DNA of 64,000 bases from Rhodobacter ferrooxidans (GTDB taxonomy: Bacteria > Pseudomonadota > Alphaproteobacteria > Rhodobacterales > Rhodobacteraceae), in NCBI RefSeq assembly GCF_000176015.1, contig NZ_ACYY01000003.1:1-64000 (forward strand). Direction: 5' to 3'. Positions 41,877-50,365 of the stretch are shown here, in pieces; position 1 is the stretch's first letter; each line of letters starts with the position of its first letter. The notes under the pieces are model-generated. The model was given only the letters and a program-made list of their open reading frames with translations. It did no database searches and was not told the DNA's origin. Made by a program: the position numbers and the translations under genes.

Positions 41877-42575
41877 TCAGCCGCGCGGCCGGGTGGTACG
41901 GTTCTCGATGCGCTTCTCGTGCTGGCCCTGGATGATGCGGTGCACATAGATGCCGGGCAGGTGGATGGAGTCGGGGTCCAGCGCGCCCAGCGGCACGATC
42001 TCTTCGACCTCGACCACGCAGACCTTGCCGCAGGTGGCGGCGGGCGGGTTGAAGTTGCGGGCGGTCTTGCGGAACACGAGGTTCCCCGAGGGGTCGGCCT
42101 TCCAGGCCTTGACGATCGACAGGTCCGCCACGATGCCACGTTCCAGAATATAGGTCGCACCGTCGAAATCGTGATGCTCCTTGCCCTCTGCGATCACCGT
42201 GCCGACGCCGGTCTTGGTATAGAAGCCGGGAATACCGGCGCCACCGGCACGCATCCGCTCGGCCAGGGTGCCTTGCGGGTTGAACTCCAGCTCCAGCTCG
42301 CCCGACAGGTATTGGCGCATGAATTCGGCGTTTTCGCCAACGTAGGAGGAGATCATCTTCTTGACCTGCCGGGTTTCCAGCAGCACGCCAAGGCCGAAAC
42401 CATCGACCCCGGCGTTGTTCGAGGCCACGGTCAGGTTCTTGGTGCCCGCATCATGAATCGCCGCGATCAGCAGTTCGGGGATGCCGCACAGCCCAAAGCC
42501 ACCGCTGGCGATCAGCATGCCGTCAAACAACAACCCGTCCAGTGCTGCCGCCGCACTGGGGTAGATTTTCTTCAT
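41877..42575 (-). CDS. scoA: 3-oxoacid CoA-transferase subunit A
   Basis: 232 residues from the ATG complementary to 42573-42575. GMLIASGGFGLCGIPELLIAAI, NLTVASNNAG, and AGIPGFYTKTGVGT are typical of the A subunit, which with ScoB makes a succinyl-CoA:3-ketoacid-type transferase. First gene of the scoA-GSCFA-SGNH-scoB unit. Upstream is a 134-bp gap to tRNA-Leu. Confidence 0.92.
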   Translation of the reverse strand: MKKIYPSAAAALDGLLFDGMLIASGGFGLCGIPELLIAAIHDAGTKNLTVASNNAGVDGFGLGVLLETRQVKKMISSYVGENAEFMRQYLSGELELEFNPQGTLAERMRAGGAGIPGFYTKTGVGTVIAEGKEHHDFDGATYILERGIVADLSIVKAWKADPSGNLVFRKTARNFNPPAATCGKVCVVEVEEIVPLGALDPDSIHLPGIYVHRIIQGQHEKRIENRTTRPRG

Positions 42576-42709
42576 TTGGCGATCCCCCGCAAATTCGTTG
42601 CTGCAGTTGTGGCGAAGCGCTGGCCCCAAGTCAATTGCCGCGCTGCGGCAGAGAGCCTGCCAGAAGTTGCTTGAGGGCAGGGGGCGCAGGCCCTATGAAA
42701 AGCGGGCGT

Positions 42710-42794
42710 GGCCGCTTGCTGGAACTGGTAGACAGACCCGACTTAAAATCGGAGGCCCTCGGGCGTGTGGGTTCAAGTCCCACAGTGGCCACCA
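42710..42794 (+). tRNA. tRNA-Leu(TAA)
   Basis: Acceptor GGCCGCT pairs with AGTGGCC; D-stem CTG/CAG; anticodon loop CTTAAAA gives anticodon TAA (codon UUA); a long class II variable arm; T-arm GTGGG-TTCAAGT-CCCAC; discriminator A and an encoded CCA. 85 nt. The anticodon stem shows one C-A mismatch at its first pair. Confidence 0.93.
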
Positions 42795-42806
42795 TCGCCG
42801 ACGGCG

Positions 42807-44210
42807 TTACTGCCGTTCCGCCGCCAGGGCGCGGTTCCAGACCATCGGCAGCACCACCCCCAGCGCCAGCGCCAGAAACGCAATCTCCAGCACGAAAACC
42901 ACCAGATAAGGCGTGGCAGCGGCCAGCCCTTCACCGCCCACCGGCAGCGCGCGCACCACGTCGCGGATGATCCCGGCGCTGGCGATGCCGATCCCGGCGG
43001 CGGTGGCCTGCACCGCGCCCCAGGCGCCCAGCGCCAGCCCGACCTGTTCCTTCGGCGCCATCCGCATCGTCGCGGTCAGCGTGCCGTGGCTGAACAGCCC
43101 ACCGCCGAACCCCACCACCAGCGTGCCCAGAATGAACACCGTGGTCGAGGTCATCTCCGAGGCGCCGACAATCGCGCCGAACCCCGGCACCCCGATCAAC
43201 GCCCCCCACATCGCCATCCGCAGCGGATCATAACCGCGCGACAGCACGCGCGAGGCCAGTGCAAAGCCGAACAGCCCGCCGCCGGCGAAGGTGGCGGTCA
43301 GCCGGGTGGTCTCGGCCACCGTCATCTGCAGCACCTGGCCGCCGTAGGGTTCCAGCAGCACGTCGGCCATGCCGAATCCCAGCGTGCCCAAGCCGATCAC
43401 GACCAGCCCGCGCAAGGCGTTGTGGGTGGTGATGAAGGCGCGCCAGTGGTCGGAAAACTCTGGTGCCACCTCGGGGCGCACATTGCGCGCGCGGTTGCGC
43501 GGCTCCTGCTTCCACATCGCCACGGTGTTCAGGATCAGCGTCACCACCGCCGCGCCCTGCACCACCTGGATCAACCGCGCCGGGAAATAGGGCGTCAGCA
43601 GCCAGCCGAAGGCAAAGGCCGAAATGATCATGCCCACCAGCAGCATCACATACATCAGCCCGACGACTTTCGGCTGATCCTCGCGCGGGGCCAGATCGGT
43701 GGCCAGCGCCAGACCCGTGGTCTGCACCGTATGTACCCCGGCCCCCACCAGCAAGAACGCCGCCGCGGCGGAAACCTGGCCGATCCACGCCGGGTATCCG
43801 GCGGCATAATCCTTGCCCGACAGCACGATCAGCGCCAGCGGCATGATGGCAAAGCCACCCCACTGCAACAGCGTGCCCTGCCAGATATAAGGCGTGCGCC
43901 GCCATCCCAGCGCGGACACATGGGTGTCGGACTTGAAGCCGATCAGCGCCCGGAACGGCGCGAACAGCACCGGCAGCGACAGCATGATGCCGACCAGCGC
44001 CGCGGGAACTTCCAGCTCGACGATCATCACCCGGTTCAGCGTGCCAACCAGCAGCACCAGCGCCATGCCGACCGACACCTGAAACAGCGCCAGCCGCAAA
44101 AGCCGCCCCAACGGCAGATTGTCCGAGGCGGCATCGGCAAACGGCAACCACTTGGTTCCGGCCGAGGCGATGCTGCGGGTGGCCCATTCGCTGAAACGAC
44201 TCATGGGCAA
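42807..44210 (-). CDS. pucC: Light-harvesting 2 assembly protein PucC (BCD-family MFS)
   Basis: 467 residues (a start at the next Met, 44204, is equally likely), about twelve hydrophobic segments, with the PucC/LhaA signatures APFRALIGFKSDTHVSALGWRRTPYIWQGTLLQ and DQPKVVGLMYVMLLVGM. PucC is needed for LH2 formation in Rhodobacter, presumably by delivering bacteriochlorophyll or shepherding LH polypeptides. It lies about 220 bp downstream of pucA, after a strong hairpin that probably lowers its expression relative to pucBA. Confidence 0.94.
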   Translation of the reverse strand: MPMSRFSEWATRSIASAGTKWLPFADAASDNLPLGRLLRLALFQVSVGMALVLLVGTLNRVMIVELEVPAALVGIMLSLPVLFAPFRALIGFKSDTHVSALGWRRTPYIWQGTLLQWGGFAIMPLALIVLSGKDYAAGYPAWIGQVSAAAAFLLVGAGVHTVQTTGLALATDLAPREDQPKVVGLMYVMLLVGMIISAFAFGWLLTPYFPARLIQVVQGAAVVTLILNTVAMWKQEPRNRARNVRPEVAPEFSDHWRAFITTHNALRGLVVIGLGTLGFGMADVLLEPYGGQVLQMTVAETTRLTATFAGGGLFGFALASRVLSRGYDPLRMAMWGALIGVPGFGAIVGASEMTSTTVFILGTLVVGFGGGLFSHGTLTATMRMAPKEQVGLALGAWGAVQATAAGIGIASAGIIRDVVRALPVGGEGLAAATPYLVVFVLEIAFLALALGVVLPMVWNRALAAERQ

Positions 44211-44340
44211 GGCTCCCGTTCTGGGCCGCCGCCGCCGCTTGGGGCGTCAGCAGGCCGGTATTGTCATTGGTCCGATGGCCCGGCAGGGCTGCGGCGCGGC
44301 GGTGAATGGCGCGGTGAAAGCCGCGCCCTCACAGCGACAC

Positions 44341-44370
44341 GCAGGCCGGGATCCTAAGATCCCGGCCTGC
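44341..44370 (-). terminator. pucA-pucC intergenic hairpin (partial terminator / mRNA stabiliser)
   Basis: Perfect 13-bp stem GCAGGCCGGGATC / GATCCCGGCCTGC with loop CTAA (in plus-strand notation), 61 bp beyond the pucA stop. No T tract follows. A stable stem after pucBA is known in Rhodobacter to protect the short LH2 mRNA and limit readthrough to pucC. Confidence 0.75.
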
Positions 44371-44430
44371 GAAATGTCGTGTCATCGGCAGAGGGCATGG
44401 GTTCTGTTCGAACCGATACCCTCACACAGA

Positions 44431-44634
44431 TCAGCCGCTAACAGCAGGCGCCGCAACAACGGGCGCAGCCGCAGCCGCCGGGTTCAGCGAGGCACCCGAG
44501 TAGTAGGGGGCCAGCCACGTGGTGTTGTTGAACAGCATCACGTGAACGAAGACGGAGGCAATTGCCACGCCAGCCAGGAAGGCCGGAATGCCAACGGTCG
44601 GTTTGACGACCAGCCAGACTTTACCATAGGTCAT
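44431..44634 (-). CDS. pucA: Light-harvesting 2 alpha polypeptide
   Basis: 67 residues: MTYGKVWLVVKPTVGIPAFL..., one membrane helix, bacteriochlorophyll-ligating His31, and Tyr44-Tyr45 in WLAPYYSG. That YY pair hydrogen-bonds the B850 acetyl groups in high-light LH2. A C-terminal Ala/Pro-rich extension (52-67) is longer than in the R. sphaeroides protein. Pairs with PucB 12 bp upstream on the same strand. Confidence 0.95.
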   Translation of the reverse strand: MTYGKVWLVVKPTVGIPAFLAGVAIASVFVHVMLFNNTTWLAPYYSGASLNPAAAAAPVVAAPAVSG

Positions 44635-44646
44635 GTCAAATCTCCC

Positions 44647-44802
44647 TTAGCCGAGCCACGGCGTGGCAACGGCCGCCAGAAGGTGAGCCACCACGGCGAT
44701 GGCACCAAAAACACGAGTGCCTGCGATGAGGGCAGCATGCACCTCTTCGGCTTCGGCGACGGTCAGACCAGTCGGCCAGACCTTGTTCGGATCGCTACTC
44801 AA
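44647..44802 (-). CDS. pucB: Light-harvesting 2 beta polypeptide, TTG start
   Basis: 51 residues: (M)SSDPNKVWPTGLTVAEAEEVH..., membrane helix with AHLLAAVATPWLG and the bacteriochlorophyll-binding His. There is no ATG or GTG in frame near the homologous start; the only suitable codon is TTG at 44800-44802, seven bases after GGGGAG. PucB forms the LH2 ring with PucA. First gene of the puc operon. Confidence 0.9.
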   Translation of the reverse strand: MSSDPNKVWPTGLTVAEAEEVHAALIAGTRVFGAIAVVAHLLAAVATPWLG

Positions 44803-44935
44803 TTGTCGTCTCCCCTTTATGGTCTACAACATTTGCGTGAAGGGCCTACACGCTGGCTTAGTTAACGATCAGGTCTGACACAGGGCGTTAGGTAGGTTGC
44901 CCGAGATATCAAGGCCTGCTTCGTTAAAAAAACAA

Positions 44936-44953
44936 TGTCATAGTTGCGTGACA
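44936..44953 (-). promoter_or_regulatory. PpsR/CrtJ box 1
   Basis: TGT-CATAGTTGCGTG-ACA fits TGT-N12-ACA exactly. Nearest to the pucB start of the pair; a TTGTGTC...TATGAC pattern on the minus strand overlaps it and could be the promoter -35/-10. Confidence 0.75.
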
Positions 44954-44960
44954 CAAGCAA

Positions 44961-44978
44961 TGTCCATCTGGCGTTACA
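44961..44978 (-). promoter_or_regulatory. PpsR/CrtJ box 2
   Basis: TGT-CCATCTGGCGTT-ACA, again an exact TGT-N12-ACA, 7 bp from box 1. Tandem palindromes at this spacing are the known architecture for cooperative CrtJ/PpsR binding at photosynthesis promoters. Confidence 0.75.
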
Positions 44979-45500
44979 GTGGCCTCTGGGGTGCGATGTA
45001 TTGGCTCAGGTCAGCGCACCTCTGCACGGTAAAACCTATTGTTCTGATACATGTTTTTCCCGCCCGGTTGATTCGGTGGGGCAAGCGGCAAGCCCCGTCT
45101 GCCGCCCTGGCCTGGCCGGTTTTGCGGCAATTGGGCGAAAGCGCGCCGACCCATCTGCTGCCATCCGGCCGAAGCCGTTGCGCTGGCAGGTTTTTTCCGT
45201 TCGGGCCGGTGTCAGAAAAATTGACGTTAGGGCAAGATGTCAGCACCCGTGGCCGCACGGGGCGGCAGTCATATTGCGGATTCTACCCCAGGGCGACCGA
45301 GTCGTATGCAGCCGCATACTTTCGCCGTGCGCGAATTCCGTCCGATTCCACACCCGCCAAAATGCCCCCGCAGCGGTTTCTGCCGCAAAATCCGGCGGGA
45401 TCAGCTGCCCGATGCCGGGCGGGGTGAACCTCTGCCCTGACACCGCAGCGCCGCCCCCCGGCCGCACGGATTCGCCCGCAGTCTGCGTCCCGACTCGGGC

Positions 45501-45983
45501 CTATCCCGCCAGATCGGCGGCATCGAAGCTGCCATCCTTCACCGCCTCCATCGCCACATAGGTCGAGGTCGAGGCGACATGCGGCAGCGCCGACAGCTTT
45601 TCCCCCAGCACCCGGCGGTAGGCCTGAATGTCGCCGGTGCGCACCTTCAAGAGATAGTCGAAGCGGCTGGCGATCATGTGGCAGGCCTCAACCTCCGGAA
45701 TCAGCCGCACCGCGCGGTTGAAGGCCTGCAACGCCGCCTCGCGGGTATCCGACAGCCGCACTTCGACAAAGGCCACATGCGCCAGCCCCAGCCGGATCGG
45801 GTCCAGCACCGCGCGATAGCCGGTAATCACGCCGTCTGCCTCCAGCCGCTTGATCCGCGCCTGCACCGGCGATTTCGACAGGCCGATGCGGCGGGCAAGG
45901 TCGGTGGCCGATATCCGCCCCTCGCCCGCCAGCACGCGCAGAATCGCCAGATCATAGCTGTCCAGATCGTTTTGCATCGCCAT
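45501..45983 (-). CDS. putR: Lrp/AsnC-family regulator, probable PutR
   Basis: 160 residues from the ATG complementary to 45981-45983 (46022 and 45977 are alternatives). HTH_AsnC domain (LARRIGLSKSPVQARIKRLEADGVI) and the RAM ligand domain (VEVRLSD..., YLLKVRTGDIQAYRRVL, STSTYVAMEAVKDGSF). Divergent from putA, the arrangement known in R. capsulatus where PutR activates putA in response to proline. Confidence 0.88.
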   Translation of the reverse strand: MAMQNDLDSYDLAILRVLAGEGRISATDLARRIGLSKSPVQARIKRLEADGVITGYRAVLDPIRLGLAHVAFVEVRLSDTREAALQAFNRAVRLIPEVEACHMIASRFDYLLKVRTGDIQAYRRVLGEKLSALPHVASTSTYVAMEAVKDGSFDAADLAG

Positions 45984-46082
45984 TCCCGCCAAATGCAGCC
46001 GAATCGGCTGCTGATCGGCCAATACTAAGGCAAACAGCCCGCCGATTTCCGGTTATCCTGCCCGAAATCAGGGAGTATCGCC

Positions 46083-49000
46083 ATGTCAGACCTTTCCACC
46101 GGCCCTTGGGCGATCATTTCCCGCCAAAGCCTGCGCGACGAGGCGGCGCTGGTCACCGACCTGATCGTCGAAGCCGGGCTTGACGCCGCCGCCCGCGCCC
46201 GCATCACCGCCGCTGGCGCCGATCTGGTCCGCCGCATCCGCGCCAGCGCCAAGCCGGGGCTGATGGAGGTCTTCCTTGCCGAATACGGGCTTTCGACCGA
46301 GGAAGGCATCGCGCTGATGTGTCTGGCCGAGGCGCTGCTGCGGGTGCCCGACGCCCCTACCATGGACGCGCTGATCGAAGACAAGATCGCGCCGTCGGAC
46401 TGGGGCCGCCACCTGGGCAAATCCGCCTCCAGCCTGGTCAACGCCTCGACCTGGGCGCTGATGCTGACCGGCAAGGTGCTGGAAGACCGCGAGCCGGGCG
46501 TGGTCGGCCATCTGCGCAACGCCGTGAAACGGCTGGGCGAGCCGGTGATCCGCAAGGCGGTGGCGCGCGCCATGAAGGAAATGGGCCGCCAGTTCGTGCT
46601 GGGCGAGACCATCACGGCGGCGATGGAGCGTGCCACCGAACTGGAGGCCAAGGGCTACACCTATAGTTATGACATGCTGGGCGAGGCCGCGCGCACCGAA
46701 AGTGACGCCCGGCGCTACCATCTGGCCTATTCCCGCGCCATCACCGCGATTGCTTCTGCCTGCAAAAGCCACGACATCCGCGCCAACCCCGGCATTTCGG
46801 TGAAGCTCTCGGCGCTGCATCCGCGCTACGAGGTGGCCAAGCGCGAACGGGTGCTGGCCGAACTGGTGCCGCGGGTCAAGGCGCTGGCGGGGCTCGCCCG
46901 TGCTGCGGGCCTTGGCTTCAACATCGACGCCGAAGAGGCCGACCGGCTGGCGCTGTCCTGCGAGGTGATCGAGGCGGTTCTCAGTGACCCCAGCCTGGCC
47001 GGATGGGACGGTTTCGGCGTGGTGGTGCAAGCCTACGGCCGCCGCGCGGGGGCGGTGATCGACTGGCTTTACGCCCTGAGCAAGCGGCTTGACCGCCGCA
47101 TCATGGTGCGGCTGGTGAAGGGCGCCTATTGGGATGCCGAGGTGAAGCGGGCGCAGGTGCTGGGGCTGGCCAGCTTTCCGGTGTTCACCCGCAAGCAGGC
47201 CACGGACGTGAGCTATATTGCCAATGCCCGCAAGCTGCTGGGGATGACCGACCGGATCTATCCGCAATTCGCCACCCACAATGCCCATACCGTTGCCGCG
47301 ATTCTGGAGATGGCTTCCGACACCTCCACCTTCGAATTCCAGCGCCTGCATGGCATGGGCGAGCGGCTGCACGATCTGGTGCTGGCCGATGCCGGAACCC
47401 GCTGCCGCATCTATGCCCCCGTTGGCGCGCACCGCGATCTGCTGGCCTATCTGGTGCGGCGGCTGCTGGAAAACGGCGCCAACTCCAGCTTCGTCAACCA
47501 GATCGTCGATGAAGACGTGGCCCCCGAAACCGTCGCCGCCTGTCCGCTGACCGCGATGGAACAGATACAACCCAAAGCCAGCCCGGCCCTGCCCACCGGC
47601 CCCGAATTGTTCGGTAGCCGCCGCAACTCGCGCGGGTTCGACCTGACCGACGCCGCCGATCTGGCGCGGATCGAGGCTGCCCGGGCGCCGCATGCCGAAA
47701 CCATCTTCGATGCCGGCCCAAGGCTGGCCGGTCCGGTTGCCGAAGCGGCCTCGCTGGCGATCCTGAACCCCGCCACCGGCGCGCTGGTCGGGCATGTGCA
47801 ACCGGCCAGCGACGCGGATGTGCAGACGGCCCTCGCCAAGGCGCAAGCTTGGGATGCCCCCGCCGCCGACCGCGCCACCATCCTGCGCGCCGCCGCCGAC
47901 CTCTATGAAGCCGAATTCGGCCCGATCTACGCGCTGCTGGCCCGCGAAGCCGGAAAAACCCTGTCGGATGCGGTGGGCGAATTGCGCGAGGCGGTGGATT
48001 TCCTGCGCTACTATGCTGACGCAGCGGGTTCGCTCATCGCCCCCGCAAGGGGCCTCTTCGCCTGCATCTCGCCCTGGAATTTCCCGCTGGCAATCTTTAC
48101 CGGCCAGATTGCCGCCGCCTTGGCCGCAGGCAACGCCGTGCTGGCCAAACCGGCCGAGCAAACCCCGCTGATCGCCGCCTTCGCCGTGGACCTGCTGCTG
48201 CGCGCCGGGGTTCCCGCCAGCGCCCTGCAACTGCTGCCGGGTGACGGTTCAACGGTCGGTGCCGCCCTGACCCGCGACCCACGGGTGAACGGCATCTGCT
48301 TTACCGGCTCCACCGAGACCGCGCTGAAAATCCGCCGCTCGATGGCCGATCACCTTGACCCCACCGCGCCGCTGATCGCTGAAACCGGCGGGCTGAATGC
48401 CATGCTGGTGGACAGCACGGCGCTGCCGGAACAGGCGGTGCGCGATATTCTGGCGTCAAGCTTCCAGTCCGCCGGGCAACGCTGCTCGGCCCTGCGCTGC
48501 CTTTATCTGCAAGAGGACGTGGCCGAGACCATCCAGCACATGCTGTTCGGCGCGATGGACGATCTGACGCCGGGCGACCCCTGGGATCTGGCCACCGATA
48601 CCGGCCCGGTGATCGACGCCGCAGCGCAGGCCGATATTGCGGCCTATATAGAAGTGGCAAAAGCCGAGGGCAGGGTGCTGAAAACTCTTGCCGCCCCCAA
48701 GGCGGGCCATTTCATCGCCCCGACGGTGATCCGCATCGACGGCATTGCGCAGATGCCGCGCGAAATCTTCGGCCCGGTGCTGCATATCGTCCCCTTCAAG
48801 GCGTCGGAAATCGACGCGGTGATTGCCGCCGTCAACGCCACCGGTTATGGCCTGACCTTCGGGTTGCATTCCCGCATCGACGACCGGGTGCAGCGGCTGG
48901 TCGAGGCGCTGCGGGTCGGCAATACCTACGTCAACCGCAACCAGATCGGCGCGGTGGTCGGCAGCCAGCCGTTCGGCGGCGAGGGGCTTTCCGGCACCGG

Positions 49001-49526
49001 CCCGAAAGCGGGCGGGCCGCAGTATCTGCCCCGCTTCTGCGCCACCCCGGCCCCGCTTGCCATGCCGGATACCACCACGCCCGAAACAATAGTGGCCGCC
49101 ACCCTGCACACCACCCGCACGCCGCCGACCGCCCTGCATACCGCCGACCTGCCCGGCCCCACCGGCGAATCCAACCGGCTGTCCAGCTACCCCCGCCCGC
49201 CGCTGCTGTGCCTCGGCCCCGGCACCAAAGCCGCCGAGGCGCAGGCGCAAGCTGTGCGGGCGTTGGGCGGCACCGCGATCCTCGCCCCCGGTCTGGACCC
49301 CGCGGCGTTGACAAGGCTCAATGGCTTCTCGGGCGCCCTGCACTGGGGCGACGCCAGCTCTGCCCGGCCCCATGCGCAGGCCCTTGCCAGCCGCCACGGC
49401 CCGATCCTGCCGCTGATCGGTGGCCTGCCCGACACCGCCCATGTCACGCTGGAGCGTCACGTCTGCATCGACACCACCGCCTCGGGCGGCAATGCGCAAC
49501 TGCTGGTGCAGGCCGCCCGGGCCTGA
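46083..49526 (+). CDS. putA: Bifunctional proline dehydrogenase / L-glutamate-gamma-semialdehyde dehydrogenase
   Basis: 1147 residues. Proline dehydrogenase domain (about 75-470; TYSYDMLGEAARTESDARRY and FVRLVKGAYWDAEVKRAQ-type strands), aldehyde dehydrogenase domain (about 550-1010) with LIAETGGLNAMLVD (Glu) and the nucleophile Cys in SAGQRCSALR, and a C-terminal ALDH-like extension. It lacks the N-terminal ribbon-helix-helix DNA-binding domain of E. coli PutA, consistent with control by the divergent Lrp-type regulator. Oxidises proline to glutamate. Confidence 0.95.
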   Translation: MSDLSTGPWAIISRQSLRDEAALVTDLIVEAGLDAAARARITAAGADLVRRIRASAKPGLMEVFLAEYGLSTEEGIALMCLAEALLRVPDAPTMDALIEDKIAPSDWGRHLGKSASSLVNASTWALMLTGKVLEDREPGVVGHLRNAVKRLGEPVIRKAVARAMKEMGRQFVLGETITAAMERATELEAKGYTYSYDMLGEAARTESDARRYHLAYSRAITAIASACKSHDIRANPGISVKLSALHPRYEVAKRERVLAELVPRVKALAGLARAAGLGFNIDAEEADRLALSCEVIEAVLSDPSLAGWDGFGVVVQAYGRRAGAVIDWLYALSKRLDRRIMVRLVKGAYWDAEVKRAQVLGLASFPVFTRKQATDVSYIANARKLLGMTDRIYPQFATHNAHTVAAILEMASDTSTFEFQRLHGMGERLHDLVLADAGTRCRIYAPVGAHRDLLAYLVRRLLENGANSSFVNQIVDEDVAPETVAACPLTAMEQIQPKASPALPTGPELFGSRRNSRGFDLTDAADLARIEAARAPHAETIFDAGPRLAGPVAEAASLAILNPATGALVGHVQPASDADVQTALAKAQAWDAPAADRATILRAAADLYEAEFGPIYALLAREAGKTLSDAVGELREAVDFLRYYADAAGSLIAPARGLFACISPWNFPLAIFTGQIAAALAAGNAVLAKPAEQTPLIAAFAVDLLLRAGVPASALQLLPGDGSTVGAALTRDPRVNGICFTGSTETALKIRRSMADHLDPTAPLIAETGGLNAMLVDSTALPEQAVRDILASSFQSAGQRCSALRCLYLQEDVAETIQHMLFGAMDDLTPGDPWDLATDTGPVIDAAAQADIAAYIEVAKAEGRVLKTLAAPKAGHFIAPTVIRIDGIAQMPREIFGPVLHIVPFKASEIDAVIAAVNATGYGLTFGLHSRIDDRVQRLVEALRVGNTYVNRNQIGAVVGSQPFGGEGLSGTGPKAGGPQYLPRFCATPAPLAMPDTTTPETIVAATLHTTRTPPTALHTADLPGPTGESNRLSSYPRPPLLCLGPGTKAAEAQAQAVRALGGTAILAPGLDPAALTRLNGFSGALHWGDASSARPHAQALASRHGPILPLIGGLPDTAHVTLERHVCIDTTASGGNAQLLVQAARA

Positions 49527-49568
49527 TGCCGACTTGACGTCACCTTGCGGATCGGAAACCCTGCACCC

Positions 49569-50312
49569 ATGTTTCCGATCCGCGACCATAACCCCTCGGG
49601 GCGCACGCCCTATGTCACCTACGCGCTGCTCATCGCCAATATCGCGGTGTTCCTGGGCTATTGGCTGACGCTGCCCGACGAGCGGGCGATCAACGGCTTC
49701 TTCATGACCTGGGGGCTGGTGCCCGCCGCTGTGACCGAAGGCGGGGTCTGGCATGGCGTGCTGACCTCGATGTTCCTGCATGGCGGCTGGGCGCACCTTG
49801 CGGGCAACATGCTGTTTTTGTGGATCTTCGGTGACAATCTGGAAGACATCATGGGGCATGTGCGGTTTGCGCTGTTCTACATCGGCGCGGGGTTGGCGGC
49901 GGCGGCGATGCAGGTGGCGGCAGACCCGCACAGCCTGATCCCGATGGTTGGCGCCTCGGGCGCCATCGCGGGCGTGATGGGCGGCTACCTTTTGCTGTTC
50001 CCGCGGGCGCGGGTCGATGTGATGGTGATCTTCATCGTGTTCTTCAAGGTGTTCGCGGTGCCCGCCTGGGCGATGCTGGGCCTGTGGTTCGGCCTGCAGC
50101 TTTTCAGCAGCCTTGCCACGCCCACCGATATGGGCGGCGTCGCCTATTGGGCGCATACCGGCGGCTTTCTGGCGGGCCTCGTGCTGACGCTGCCGTTCTG
50201 GCTGTCGCGCGGCGGGCCGGCGTTCTGGAGCCGCACCCACGGCCTGCCGCCGCACCCCGAGACCAGCTATCCGCTGGCCCGCTCGCGTATCCCCAAGGTG
50301 CCGCGCAAGTAA
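49569..50312 (+). CDS. Rhomboid-family intramembrane serine protease
   Basis: 247 residues from the ATG at 49569 (49545 is an alternative). Six or seven hydrophobic segments, the HGGWAHLAGNMLFLWIFGDNLED block, catalytic Ser in MVGASGAIAGVMGGY (about residue 130) and His in YWAHTGGFLAGL. Cleaves transmembrane segments of unknown substrates. Located 42 bp after putA. Confidence 0.93.
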   Translation: MFPIRDHNPSGRTPYVTYALLIANIAVFLGYWLTLPDERAINGFFMTWGLVPAAVTEGGVWHGVLTSMFLHGGWAHLAGNMLFLWIFGDNLEDIMGHVRFALFYIGAGLAAAAMQVAADPHSLIPMVGASGAIAGVMGGYLLLFPRARVDVMVIFIVFFKVFAVPAWAMLGLWFGLQLFSSLATPTDMGGVAYWAHTGGFLAGLVLTLPFWLSRGGPAFWSRTHGLPPHPETSYPLARSRIPKVPRK

Positions 50313-50365
50313 CGCGCCGGTTTCTTCCGGACCTGAATACGCAAAGAGGCTGGTTCCGCCTGTGG

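Larger units (their letters stand above)
44803..45500 (-). promoter_or_regulatory. puc promoter and upstream regulatory region
   Basis: A 698-bp gap between pucB and the putR gene. It contains the two PpsR boxes (separate entries) about 140-175 bp before pucB. Further upstream, 45000-45500, no gene is supported; possible reading frames have poor composition. In R. capsulatus upstream activating sequences reach several hundred bp, so this DNA may include RegA/PrrA or IHF sites, but I cannot point to a specific one. Confidence 0.6.

Noticed and set aside
44944-45561. Plus-strand frame of about 200 codons in the puc upstream region
   Set aside because: No recognisable domain, amino-acid content unusual (Cys- and Pro-rich), and overlaps the regulatory region and putR.
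46086-50255. Long minus-strand open frames opposite putA and the rhomboid gene
   Set aside because: Only low-complexity Gly/His/Gln-rich translation; putA motifs on the plus strand are intact.
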